Source of the DNA: CAYXPR01 sp964467255
GTDB lineage: Bacteria; Pseudomonadota; Alphaproteobacteria; Rickettsiales; RGZB01
Reading direction: 5' to 3'
Assembly: GCA_964467255.1 (NCBI GenBank)
Contig: CAYXPR010000006.1
Coordinates: forward strand, 66,947 to 130,946
Length of the DNA stretch: 64,000 nt
Position 1 is the stretch's first letter, and each line of letters begins with the position of its first letter. This document shows positions 53,436 to 62,556 of the stretch, piece by piece. The notes beneath the pieces were generated by a model. It did no database searches. It was not told the DNA's origin and saw only the letters and a program-made list of their open reading frames with translations. A program made the position numbers and the translations under genes.

Positions 53436-55601
53436 CTACATAAAGCTGTAAGGGTCGATATCCACCTTCAGGCGCAAGGCGCTGGGTGTTTTTTGGCTGG
53501 AAAGCCAAGTAGTTAGGTACTTTTGCAGCGGCAGGCTGCGCGGTGCTTTCAGCAGCAGGCGGTAGCGGTGTTGCCCCTTAAGGCGTGAAAGCGGTGCGGG
53601 TGCGGGGCCCAGCACGCGCACGCCTTTGGCCGTGGGCGCAGAGGCTGCAAGCTGTTGCCCGAAGCGCCGCACATCGGCCTCTATTTTTCCGGAAATCACA
53701 ATGGCGGCTAATTTGCCAAACGGCGGCATCTCCGCCCCTTGGCGCTGCTCTTTTTCGCGCGCCATAAACTGGTCGCGGTTATGCGCTTTTAATGCCTGCA
53801 TCAGCGGGTGCTGCGGCTGATAGGTTTGAATCAGCGCGCGGCCTTTAAAATCTTCTCGCCCCGCGCGGCCAGCCACCTGATGCAGCACCTGATATGCTTT
53901 TTCGCCGGCGCGCAAATCACCCCCCTCAAGCCCTAAATCAGCATCCACCACGCCCACGAGCGTCAGATGCGGAAAATGGTGCCCTTTTGCCACCATCTGC
54001 GTGCCGATAATAATATCCGTCTCGCGCTCTAAAATCGCTTTCACGGTGCAAGCAGCGTCGATAGGATTTTCCATCGTGTCGCTCGTCATCTGCACCACGC
54101 GCGCATCGGGGAACAGTTCTTTCACCTCTTCCGCCAAGCGCTCCACACCGGGGCCGCAGGCGACTAAACTTTTTTCGGCGTTGCAGCCGGGGCATGCTTT
54201 TGGCACCGGCGCATGATAGCCGCAATGATGGCATTGCAGCCCCTCAGGATGTTTATGCGTCACCAGCCACGCGCTGCAACTTGGGCATTGCAGGCGGTGA
54301 CCACAGGTGCGGCACAGCGTGAGCGGCGCGTAGCCACGCCGATTCAAATAGAGCAGCACCTGTTGTTGTTTTCCTAGCGTATCGATAATGGCTTCTTTGA
54401 GCGCAGATGAAATCCAGTGGCGGCTATCCAGCGCGCTTTCGCGCATATCAATCAGTTCAATATCGGGCAGCGTGGCCGCACCATGGCGCTCGGGCAGATG
54501 CACGCGGCTAAATTTTCCAGCATCCACATTATTCACCGTTTCAAGTGAGGGCGTGGCGGAAACCAGCACCACCGGAAAACCTTCCGTGAAGCCCCGCGCC
54601 ACCGCCATGTCGCGTGCGTGATACACCACGCCGTCTTCCTGTTTGTACGAGGTCGCATGTTCTTCATCCACCACCACCAGCGCAAGGTCGTGATACGGCA
54701 AAAACAATGCCGAGCGCGCACCCACCACCAGCTGTGCGCGGCCATCGTGAATCGCGCGCCAGTGTTCGCGGCGCTGCCGCGGCGTAAGTGCCGAGTGCCA
54801 CGGCGTGGGTACGAAGCCGAGCCGAGCCTCAAACCGCGCCATCAGCTGCGAAGTGAGCACAATTTCAGGCAGCAATATCAGTACTTGCCTTCCCACGCGC
54901 AGTGCTTCTTCTGCCGCCTCCAGATACACCTCTGTTTTGCCTGAGCCCGTCACGCCATCAAGCAACGTTGCCGCATATTTTTTATCCGCCACATGTTGCC
55001 GCAATAATTTCGCCGCAATGGCCTGCGCCTCAGATAAGGTGGGTGGAACCACGCGCTTCGCATCATACGCCGGATACACGCTAGGCAGCGTAGGCACTTC
55101 TTTTTCAACGAGCGCGCCTTGCTTCACCAGCGCATTCACCACACTCGTACTCACGCCTGCCAACTCGGCCACATCGGCTTTCGGTAATTCATTTTTTTCA
55201 AGCAGCGCCAACACCTTTGCCCGCGCGGCGGTTTGCTTTGCGGGCTGTGCCACACCGCGCGCGACATATACTTCATTTCGCACCGCCTCTAAGGCTTGCG
55301 GTGCGCTTAAGGCCATTGCCAGCACATTACCCATCGGGGCAAGGGAATAGCCCGCCACCCACGCAATGTAATGCATGAATGTTTCTGAAAGCGGGGCAAT
55401 AGGTTTTACTTCCAGCACTGACTTCAGTTTTGCGGCAGGCACATCGCTCGCGGAGGTAAGTTCCCACACCACGCCGGTTTCTGTTTTTCGTCCGAACGGC
55501 ACGCTCACGATACTGCCTTTTTGCACAGCCACGCCTTCCGGTACGCGGTAATCAAACGGCGTGGGCGTGGCAACCGGCAGTAAAATTTTTGCGTATGGCA
55601 T
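53436..55601 (-). CDS. priA: Primosomal protein N' (replication restart helicase PriA)
   Basis: 721 aa. N-terminal DNA-binding domain (FDYRVPEGVAVQKGSIVSVPFG), helicase core with Walker A GVTGSGKTEVYLEA, DEEH box (VVVDEEHATSYKQEDG), zinc-binding cysteine clusters (TLCRTCGHRLQCPSCSAW, CHHCGYHAPVPKACPGC) and GTQMVAKGHHFPHL. Restarts collapsed replication forks. Normal length. Confidence 0.96.
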   Translation of the reverse strand: MPYAKILLPVATPTPFDYRVPEGVAVQKGSIVSVPFGRKTETGVVWELTSASDVPAAKLKSVLEVKPIAPLSETFMHYIAWVAGYSLAPMGNVLAMALSAPQALEAVRNEVYVARGVAQPAKQTAARAKVLALLEKNELPKADVAELAGVSTSVVNALVKQGALVEKEVPTLPSVYPAYDAKRVVPPTLSEAQAIAAKLLRQHVADKKYAATLLDGVTGSGKTEVYLEAAEEALRVGRQVLILLPEIVLTSQLMARFEARLGFVPTPWHSALTPRQRREHWRAIHDGRAQLVVGARSALFLPYHDLALVVVDEEHATSYKQEDGVVYHARDMAVARGFTEGFPVVLVSATPSLETVNNVDAGKFSRVHLPERHGAATLPDIELIDMRESALDSRHWISSALKEAIIDTLGKQQQVLLYLNRRGYAPLTLCRTCGHRLQCPSCSAWLVTHKHPEGLQCHHCGYHAPVPKACPGCNAEKSLVACGPGVERLAEEVKELFPDARVVQMTSDTMENPIDAACTVKAILERETDIIIGTQMVAKGHHFPHLTLVGVVDADLGLEGGDLRAGEKAYQVLHQVAGRAGREDFKGRALIQTYQPQHPLMQALKAHNRDQFMAREKEQRQGAEMPPFGKLAAIVISGKIEADVRRFGQQLAASAPTAKGVRVLGPAPAPLSRLKGQHRYRLLLKAPRSLPLQKYLTTWLSSQKTPSALRLKVDIDPYSFM

Positions 55602-55645
55602 TGCTGTTCGTTCCCTTAAGTAAGGTGTTTATAGCGCGGCGGCGC

Positions 55646-55673
55646 TTGCATTGCCAATAAATCCGGCTAGTAT
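55646..55673 (+). promoter_or_regulatory. Probable promoter of the transaldolase-xerC unit
   Basis: TTGCAT (55646-55651), 16-bp spacer, TAGTAT (55668-55673), 44 bp before the start codon and divergent from priA. Confidence 0.45.
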
Positions 55674-55717
55674 GCGGCGAACATTCTTCCACCGCTAAAA
55701 AGCATAAAGGCCACGCC

Positions 55718-56374
55718 ATGAAATTCTTTGTTGATACCGCTGAAGTTTCAGAAATTAAAGAACTTGCCGCCGTTGGCATTCTAGATGGCGTGACCACCAA
55801 CCCCTCGCTCATCGCAAAATCGGGCCGCAACTTCCTCGAAGTGGTGAAAGAAATCTGCGGTATCGTGAAAGGCCCCGTCAGCGCTGAAGTCGCCGCCACT
55901 GAATATGACCAGATGATGAAAGAGGCAGCGGTGCTGAAAAAAATCGCCAGCAACGTCGTCATCAAACTGCCGCTCACATGGGATGGCCTGAAGGCTTGTA
56001 AATCCCTCACCAGTGAAGGCGTAAAAACCAACGTGACATTGTGCTTCTCCGCACCGCAGGCGCTGCTGGCTGCTAAAGCGGGCGCTACCTACGTGTCGCC
56101 GTTCGTTGGCCGCCTCGATGATGCCGGGCAAGATGGTATGCAGCTGATTGAAGAAATCGTTACCATCTTCTCAAACTACCCTGATCTTAAAACCGAAGTG
56201 CTGGTCGCTTCCGTGCGTAACCCCATCCACATCGTACAAGCCGCCATGATGGGTGCAGACGTAGCCACGGTGCCGCCCTCGGTTTTAAAAGGTCTGGTAA
56301 AGCACCCGCTGACCGACAAAGGTCTCGCCGCGTTTTTAGAAGATTGGAAAAAGACCGGCCAAAAGATAGTATAG
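55718..56374 (+). CDS. Fructose-6-phosphate aldolase / small transaldolase
   Basis: 218 aa, the short (TalC/MipB) transaldolase form. MKFFVDTAEVSEIKEL and DGVTTNPSLIAKSG at the N-terminus; Schiff-base lysine in NVVIKLPLTWDGLKA; YVSPFVGRLDDAG. Acts in the non-oxidative pentose phosphate pathway or as an aldolase; sequence alone does not separate the two. AAGG ribosome-binding site. xerC follows 7 bp later. Confidence 0.9.
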   Translation: MKFFVDTAEVSEIKELAAVGILDGVTTNPSLIAKSGRNFLEVVKEICGIVKGPVSAEVAATEYDQMMKEAAVLKKIASNVVIKLPLTWDGLKACKSLTSEGVKTNVTLCFSAPQALLAAKAGATYVSPFVGRLDDAGQDGMQLIEEIVTIFSNYPDLKTEVLVASVRNPIHIVQAAMMGADVATVPPSVLKGLVKHPLTDKGLAAFLEDWKKTGQKIV

Positions 56375-56381
56375 TTGCCTG

Positions 56382-57290
56382 ATGGCAACGATTGAAGCAC
56401 TCGCTACGCAATGGCTGGAGAGTCTGGCGCAGGAAAAGCGCCTTTCCCCCCACACTGTGCTCAATTACGGCGAAGACCTCAAATTTTTCTTCAATTTTTT
56501 AACGCAGCATCACGGCGAAGAACTTTCTGCCGACTTACTAAAACGCCTCACCGTGCGTGACTTCCGCGCGTGGCTATCGCACCGGAAGGGTGAAGATTAT
56601 GCTTTTTCTTCCACAGGACGCTCTCTTTCCACCGTGCGGCATTTTTTCCGCTGGCTGGACAAAAACAACATTCTGCATAACGCTGCCATCTTCAACATCC
56701 GCGCACCCAAAAAACCAAAAACGCTCCCCAAGGCTCTCTCCGTTGAGCAAACCTACTCGGCAATCGACGGTATGGAAGAAGAAGCCTCCGAGCCGTGGCT
56801 GGCCAAACGCAACATCGCGCTCCTGCTCCTTATGTATGGTGCGGGGCTGCGTATTGGCGAAGTCTTAAGCCTCACCTGCGCCACGGCACCTAAGGGCGAA
56901 ACGCTCACCATCACGGGCAAAGGCAGCAAGCAGCGTGAGGTGCCTGTGCTACCCGTGATACTGAGTGCCGTTACCGAATATCGCGCCGCATGCCCGCACG
57001 CAGAGAGTCCAAATCGGGCCTTATTTGTAGGTGCCCGTGGCGGGCCCTTAAACCCCAATGTGTTCCGCCATGAATTGCGCCGCGTGCGCCGACTTCTAGG
57101 CCTGCCTGAAACCGCCACACCGCATGCTTTCCGTCATAGCTTCGCCACACACATCCTCGCGGGCGGCGCCGACCTGCGCTCGATTCAGGAACTGCTCGGC
57201 CATGCCAGCCTTTCCACCACGCAAGTATATACGAAAGTAGATGCCGCAAGATTAATGCTGATGTATAAAAAGACCCATCCGCGCAATTAA
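56382..57290 (+). CDS. xerC: Tyrosine recombinase XerC
   Basis: 302 aa. N-terminal SAM-like core-binding domain (QEKRLSPHTVLNYGEDLKFF), catalytic domain with Arg157 (GAGLRIGEVLS), lysine in GKGSKQREVP, HAFRHSFATH, LGHASLSTTQ and Tyr283 (QVYTKVD). Full catalytic set at housekeeping length. Resolves chromosome dimers at dif with XerD. The location next to priA and transaldolase favours XerC over a mobile-element integrase. Confidence 0.92.
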   Translation: MATIEALATQWLESLAQEKRLSPHTVLNYGEDLKFFFNFLTQHHGEELSADLLKRLTVRDFRAWLSHRKGEDYAFSSTGRSLSTVRHFFRWLDKNNILHNAAIFNIRAPKKPKTLPKALSVEQTYSAIDGMEEEASEPWLAKRNIALLLLMYGAGLRIGEVLSLTCATAPKGETLTITGKGSKQREVPVLPVILSAVTEYRAACPHAESPNRALFVGARGGPLNPNVFRHELRRVRRLLGLPETATPHAFRHSFATHILAGGADLRSIQELLGHASLSTTQVYTKVDAARLMLMYKKTHPRN

Positions 57291-57308
57291 CCGTAAGGAC
57301 CGCTTCCT

Positions 57309-57758
57309 ATGAAAAAACCACTCGCGATATTTCTGTTTTCTACCGCCCTTTTTGTCAGCCTTCCAGCTTCTGCCGAGGTCATGTCGTGGGATGAAATCCG
57401 CCCCGATGTTCAGGAAGATTTAGTAGAAGGCGGGCGTGAAAAATGGAATGCCCTCTCTGCCGAAGAAAAACAGGCCTATATGGAAAAGGCAAAGGCAAAC
57501 TGGAAGAACATGTCCGATGAAGAAAAGCGTGCCGCGTTGCAAAAAGCAAAAACGCGCTGGGATGCGCTGCCACCTGAGAAAAAAGAAGAGCTGAAGAAAA
57601 AAGCAAAGGCAAAGTGGGATGCATTGCCGGAAGAAAAGAAACAAGAGCTGCGGGAAAAAGCCAAGGCAAAACGTGCCTCAATGTCCGGTGCTGAAAAGCA
57701 GCAAATGAAAGAAAAGCGCAAAGAACACCGCGCTAAAAAAGAACACAAACAACAATAA
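57309..57758 (+). CDS. Secreted lysine-rich repeat protein (DUF3106-like)
   Basis: 149 aa. Signal peptide (residues 1-22, ending LPASA). The mature part is four to five units of about 21 residues built on W(D/N)ALPxEEKxxLxxKAKAK, highly charged and helical, as in DUF3106-type proteins; function unknown, maybe a periplasmic or envelope-binding coiled protein. The internal repeat is also visible in the DNA (57535-57670). 18 bp after xerC, good chance of co-transcription. Confidence 0.75.
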   Translation: MKKPLAIFLFSTALFVSLPASAEVMSWDEIRPDVQEDLVEGGREKWNALSAEEKQAYMEKAKANWKNMSDEEKRAALQKAKTRWDALPPEKKEELKKKAKAKWDALPEEKKQELREKAKAKRASMSGAEKQQMKEKRKEHRAKKEHKQQ

Positions 57759-57761
57759 GTT

Positions 57762-59285
57762 TTATTCTTCAGCCATATCTAAATATGCCCCTGCCGGAAC
57801 GGGGGGGGCATATTGTTTTAAGGCCGCGCGAACAGCTTTTATTTCTTTTGGCGCGGCATAAAACGTCACCGTGCCGCTCTGCGCCGCAACAGGCTCGCGC
57901 GCCAGCGAAAGATTCGCCACCACCTTCCAGCCCTTCGGCACATACGCCTTAAACCACGGCGCATACACCATCATAAGCCCGATATTATGTTTCTGTATCA
58001 GGTCCTGAACAGCTGCGTTCTTCACCGCCGCACGAGATTCCGTAGATGAAATCCCCACCACATCCAGCACATAGGATGGATTTTTATAATTCACCAGGCC
58101 GATATCATTCACCGCCACGGGTTTTTTATAATAGTGTTTTGAAAAATCAGCCATCTGTTGCTGCTGCAGATAGATATCATTCGTCGCATAGGCTACCTGC
58201 CACACGCTATGGCTTACATACACATAAAATATGCACAGTATCGCCAGAAAAACGCGCCCAAGGCTGCGCGCGTGCTCCTCGCGCTGCAGGAGTGCGGTCA
58301 GCGCAGTGCGATGCAGATACAGCAGTAATACCGCGCTGAAGGCCAGCGCATACATTTCAAATCGGTGACCATTCCCAATGCGCCCCACCATCATTTGCGC
58401 TAGCACTGGCAGTGCCAAAATCATCCCTGTCATTCGATGACTCTTTGTACGATATGCTGCCAACAGAAAAGCAAAAGCACTCATCGCCATAAGCCACAGT
58501 TGAGCGTGATTCGTGTTCACCAGCATGCGCTCCCACCACGCATCGCCCGCCACTAATTTATTTAGCGCCGAGTGCGGGAGCGGCGCAAGCCCCAGCGACG
58601 TTAAATAAAAACTAAACCCACCAACCAATGCAGTAATGCATGCACCCGTTATCAGCACCTGTTTCACCTGACCACGCAGCAACAATAGCATCAGCACAAC
58701 ACCTGAAATCGCAAGGCATTCATAGCGCACCAGCGGCAGAAAAATCAGCACCGCATAGAACCACCGCGACGGCATAGTTTTCTCTTCAAACATCTGCACC
58801 AGAACAGAAGTCACCAGCAGCACTAGCCACACTTGCAGCATGTGTTCCATGCCGAGCAGCACCAGCCCAGGCATGTTCAGCGCTGGCACCAGCAGGCAGC
58901 TTATCAGCGCCAGTTGTGGCCAGAGTGTTTTTTCTTCGCGGCGGAAGATAAACGCGGTGGTCTGCGTCAGCACATATACCGCACAAAACCCAAAAAAAAT
59001 ATTGAGCACCAGTGGCGCGAAATCCAAGAGCCCTAGCCCCGCAAACGGTGCCAGCAAAAATGGCCAGATAATCGAAGACGCGGCCGAGGCAGATTCTCCC
59101 GCGTTCATTCCGTAATGCCCGTGCGCAATGTTTTCTGCCATACGCATGCTGATATACGCATCGTCGAGTGCATAGGTAAAGTGCCAGCCATTCAGCAACA
59201 GTTGGCGGATGATGTTAAAATCCAGTAGCGCCGCAAGGGTAAATAGCGGTAGCCAACGCCAATTTTTTTCCAGCCACATTTTCAT
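57762..59285 (-). CDS. GT-C-like polytopic membrane protein
   Basis: 507 aa, about ten transmembrane helices followed by a soluble C-terminal part (about 390-507). The first external loop has YALDDAYISMRMAENIAHGH and NAGESASAASSIIWP, the pattern of GT-C arabinofuranosyl/mannosyl-type transferases with a catalytic DD pair. Substrate unknown. Its ATG overlaps the cobT stop (ATGA), so it is translationally coupled to a cobaltochelatase gene, an unexpected partner. Confidence 0.7.
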   Translation of the reverse strand: MKMWLEKNWRWLPLFTLAALLDFNIIRQLLLNGWHFTYALDDAYISMRMAENIAHGHYGMNAGESASAASSIIWPFLLAPFAGLGLLDFAPLVLNIFFGFCAVYVLTQTTAFIFRREEKTLWPQLALISCLLVPALNMPGLVLLGMEHMLQVWLVLLVTSVLVQMFEEKTMPSRWFYAVLIFLPLVRYECLAISGVVLMLLLLRGQVKQVLITGACITALVGGFSFYLTSLGLAPLPHSALNKLVAGDAWWERMLVNTNHAQLWLMAMSAFAFLLAAYRTKSHRMTGMILALPVLAQMMVGRIGNGHRFEMYALAFSAVLLLYLHRTALTALLQREEHARSLGRVFLAILCIFYVYVSHSVWQVAYATNDIYLQQQQMADFSKHYYKKPVAVNDIGLVNYKNPSYVLDVVGISSTESRAAVKNAAVQDLIQKHNIGLMMVYAPWFKAYVPKGWKVVANLSLAREPVAAQSGTVTFYAAPKEIKAVRAALKQYAPPVPAGAYLDMAEE

Positions 59286-61165
59286 GATGCCCGCTTCTTG
59301 CGTGGGCGCGTGGAAGCTGCGCCTTCAAACAACCGCCCGAGCTGACTAATCATCGCATCACCGAGCTGCTCCACTTCGCGAATCGTCACCGCTTGGCTGT
59401 AATATGCACCCACATCATGCCCGATACCGATGGCAATCAATTCCACGGGTGACGTGTCTTCAATCAGCCCAATCACCTGCCGCAAATGGTGGTCCAAATA
59501 ATCACCGGTGTTGGCCGCCAGCGTAGCATCATCTACCGGCGCACCGTCGGAAATCACCATCAGAATTTTACGTTCCTCACGCCGCGCTATCAGCCTGTCA
59601 TGCGCCCACAAAAGTGCTTCGCCATCAATGTTCTCTTTGAGGATGCCGTCCTTCAGCATCAGCCCCAAATTGCGGCGCACCAAGCGCCATGGTTCATCGG
59701 CTGTTTTATACACAATATGCAGTAAATCATTCAGGCGCCCTGGTTGCGGCGGCCTTCCTGCCACCTCCCATGCGCGGCGGCTCTGTCCGCCCTTCCAGTC
59801 AATCGTGGTGAAGCCCAGAATTTCTACCTTCACACCACAGCGTTCAAGGGTGCGCGCCAGAATATCCGCCGAAAGCGCCGCCACCGTAATCGGCCTTCCG
59901 CGCATCGAGCCGGAATTATCAATCAACAGCGAAATCACCGTATTCGGGTCGTCCGTATCTTTTTCATATTTGTAGTAATAGCCATAGGATGGGTCGGTGA
60001 TGATGTGCGTCAGTTTTGCTGCGTCCATCACGCCCTCTTCCATGTGGAACTTCCATGAACGCATGCGGCGGCTCATCAGCTTGCGCTGTAAACGGCTGGC
60101 AAGGCGGCTCGTGACATCTTTGATGTTTGAAAGCCGCTGGTCGAGCTGATGGCGCAGATATTGCAATTCATCTGGCGCGGCCAATTCGCGGGCGCGCGCG
60201 ACCTTGTCAAATTTCGTGGTGTAGGCGCGGTAGGCAAACGCCACCGGAATGGCGGGCGTGTTGCGCTTGGGTGGCGGCGGTGCGCCACGTGGATCTTCTG
60301 CACCTTTTTTGTCGGGCTTGTCGGGCCCTGAATCTTTTTTCTCTTTGTTCTTATCACTCGCCACGTTTTCGTCGCCCATATTTTCGGGCAGCGGCGCTTC
60401 AGTCGGCACTTCTTCAGCAGGCGTGTTTTCGGTGGTTTCATTTTTCTTTTGGGTGTTTACGGCTTTCGGCGTGTCCTCGCTGACCGAGGCTTCATCGAGC
60501 GCGCCTTCCATGCCGAGAATTTTTCCCATATGGCGCACAAGCCGAGCATAGGCTTCCTGATTTTCAGCGCTTTCTTTGAGTTCATCCAGCACGCCGCCCA
60601 TTTTCTTTTGTAGCAGCTTGCCCCAGCTATCTTGCATCACTTTGGCAAAGTCAGGCGTTTTCACGCCGCTGATTTTTTCGAAAATTAAACGGGCAATCAC
60701 TTCCGCGTGCGGCATATCTTTCACGTGCTCGCGCTTGTCGTAGCCGCGTGTTTCAAAATATTGCTGGTGCATGGCTTCTAAATTTTCTGCCACGCCTTTC
60801 ATCGCCGCCGCGCCGAGTGCTTCCACGCGCACGCGTTCCATCATGTCGAGCAGTTCGCCAGGGACACCATCGGGGCGTAATTTTCCATGTAGTGTTTCAT
60901 CATGAAACCTCAAACGCAGCGCCATGGCATCCACGCGGCCACGCAGGCGTTCGAGTTCTTCAGCATCCAGCTCTTCCGCGAGTGGCACGGTCAGCATGTC
61001 TGCCGCATCGTTGTAAGCAGGTTCTAAAATGCCGGGACTGCTGGTAGCAAGATACGCGGTAGCAAAACGCACCTGCGCTTTTTCATGGCCCGAGATAGCG
61101 CGGAAGGCCGCCGCGGTGCCATCCTTGAAGGCCTCAAGCTGGCGGGTGATGTCGTTTTCAACCAT
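59282..61165 (-). CDS. cobT: Aerobic cobaltochelatase subunit CobT
   Basis: 627 aa. Acidic/charged middle region (about 235-300), then a von Willebrand A domain with MIDAS motif LLIDNSGSMRGRPITVAA and DGAPVDDATL. Together with CobS and CobN it inserts cobalt into hydrogenobyrinate diamide. cobN is not in this window, and CobS/CobT pairs may also serve other AAA+/VWA roles. Confidence 0.92.
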   Translation of the reverse strand: MVENDITRQLEAFKDGTAAAFRAISGHEKAQVRFATAYLATSSPGILEPAYNDAADMLTVPLAEELDAEELERLRGRVDAMALRLRFHDETLHGKLRPDGVPGELLDMMERVRVEALGAAAMKGVAENLEAMHQQYFETRGYDKREHVKDMPHAEVIARLIFEKISGVKTPDFAKVMQDSWGKLLQKKMGGVLDELKESAENQEAYARLVRHMGKILGMEGALDEASVSEDTPKAVNTQKKNETTENTPAEEVPTEAPLPENMGDENVASDKNKEKKDSGPDKPDKKGAEDPRGAPPPPKRNTPAIPVAFAYRAYTTKFDKVARARELAAPDELQYLRHQLDQRLSNIKDVTSRLASRLQRKLMSRRMRSWKFHMEEGVMDAAKLTHIITDPSYGYYYKYEKDTDDPNTVISLLIDNSGSMRGRPITVAALSADILARTLERCGVKVEILGFTTIDWKGGQSRRAWEVAGRPPQPGRLNDLLHIVYKTADEPWRLVRRNLGLMLKDGILKENIDGEALLWAHDRLIARREERKILMVISDGAPVDDATLAANTGDYLDHHLRQVIGLIEDTSPVELIAIGIGHDVGAYYSQAVTIREVEQLGDAMISQLGRLFEGAASTRPRKKRAS

Positions 61166-61292
61166 CGTTCAGTCCACCAAAATTTCTACACAAAGCATGG
61201 TGTGGTGATTTTTAGGAATCGCCCCTCGCAGCACCACAGCGTCCTTTGTGTACGTGAGGATGCGAGAAGGAAGATGACGCCAAAATCAACCA

Positions 61293-62279
61293 TCAGGCTT
61301 TGTGTGTTGCTAACGCAGCTTCGCGCAGTTCCACGCCAAAGCAGCGCTGATAATATTCCGCAATCACCACCTGTTCGGTGGTATCGCATTTATTGAGGAA
61401 TGCATAGCGGAAGGCTTTTTCAGCATTGCCAAAAATCTGATAATTCTCCGCCCAGGTAATCACCGTGCGCGGACTCATCACAATGGAAATATCGCCCGCG
61501 CGGAACCCCTCGCGCGTGAGGTTTGCTAGTGCCACCATGTGTTTCACCAGCTGCTTGCCTTCCTTCGTATTCAGCTCCGGTGCTTTGGCGAGCACGATGG
61601 CTTCTTCTTCCATCTGCGGCAAGTAATTCAACTGCACCACAATGTTCCAGCGGTCCATTTGCCCTTGGTTGATGGGGTTCGTGCCGTGATACAAACCCGT
61701 CGCATCGCCAAGCCCTACCGTGTTCGCTGTTGCAAATAAACGGAAGGCGGGGTGCGGTGTAATCACGCGGTTCTGGTCGGTCAGCGTCAGCTTACCGCCG
61801 CTTTCGAGTAAGCGCTGAATCACAAACATCACATCCGGCCTGCCAGCATCATATTCATCAAACACCACAGCGGCGCCATGTTCCATCGCCCACGGTAAAA
61901 ACCCTTCGCGGAATTTGGTCACCTGCTTGCCATCCTCGAGCACAATCGCGTCCTTACCAATCAAATCGATGCGGCTCACATGGCCGTCGAGGTTGATGCG
62001 AATCAGCGGCCAGTTAAGGCGCGCCGCCACCTGCTCGATATGCGTGGATTTACCCGTGCCGTGAAAACCCTGAATCAGCACACGGCGGTTATGCTCAAAG
62101 CCGGAAAGAATCGCCAGCGTGGTTTCTTCGTCAAAGCGATAATTCTCATCCACATCGGGTACAAACTCGCTGTGCTTTTCAAAGCCATGTACTTTAAGTT
62201 TTGATTTTACCCCGAAGGTTTTTTCTACCTGAATTGCTTTGTCTGGCAGGCGGATATCGTGTGCTTTAGCCATATTCAT
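61293..62279 (-). CDS. cobS: Aerobic cobaltochelatase subunit CobS
   Basis: 328 aa MoxR-like AAA+ ATPase. Walker A IQGFHGTGKSTHIEQ, Walker B AAVVFDEYDAGRPDVMFV, sensor RLFATANTVGLGDATGLYHG. Upstream partner of cobT (127 bp gap). The start codon overlaps the stop of the preceding small gene. Confidence 0.94.
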   Translation of the reverse strand: MNMAKAHDIRLPDKAIQVEKTFGVKSKLKVHGFEKHSEFVPDVDENYRFDEETTLAILSGFEHNRRVLIQGFHGTGKSTHIEQVAARLNWPLIRINLDGHVSRIDLIGKDAIVLEDGKQVTKFREGFLPWAMEHGAAVVFDEYDAGRPDVMFVIQRLLESGGKLTLTDQNRVITPHPAFRLFATANTVGLGDATGLYHGTNPINQGQMDRWNIVVQLNYLPQMEEEAIVLAKAPELNTKEGKQLVKHMVALANLTREGFRAGDISIVMSPRTVITWAENYQIFGNAEKAFRYAFLNKCDTTEQVVIAEYYQRCFGVELREAALATHKA

Positions 62280-62512
62280 TCCTTTTCGTCTTCGTCTTTA
62301 TATCCAAAATTCGGGCCTTCGGTGCGGCGGTCAAATTTGCCGCGGCGACCGCCATTCCGTTTATCTGGCCCCTCATAGGGCGTTTCTTTTTTTCGCCGGT
62401 CTTTTCCAGTGCGGCGATCAAGGCCGGTACGCTGTTTGGCGTTTGATGCTTTTTCGAGGCGCTCTTTTTCGTGCGCCTTAATCAGCTCCTGCATTTCTTT
62501 TTGTTCGTCCAT
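62276..62512 (-). CDS. Small charged hypothetical protein
   Basis: 78 aa from ATG 62512 (or 90 aa from a GTG at 62548). Very rich in Lys, Arg, Glu and Gly (DRRTGKDRRKKETP, KRNGGRRGKFDRRTEG); the DRRTGxDRR pattern resembles RNA-binding-type or disordered tails. Overlaps the cobS start (ATGA). Function unknown. Confidence 0.6.
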   Translation of the reverse strand: MDEQKEMQELIKAHEKERLEKASNAKQRTGLDRRTGKDRRKKETPYEGPDKRNGGRRGKFDRRTEGPNFGYKDEDEKE

Positions 62513-62556
62513 GCGTGCGTGGCCTGCCAGCGTATTAACCGCCGCCACTCTAGCGC

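Noticed and set aside
57535..57670. Direct DNA repeats considered as a CRISPR-like array
   Set aside because: The repeats are in frame and encode the lysine-rich protein repeat, without unique spacers.
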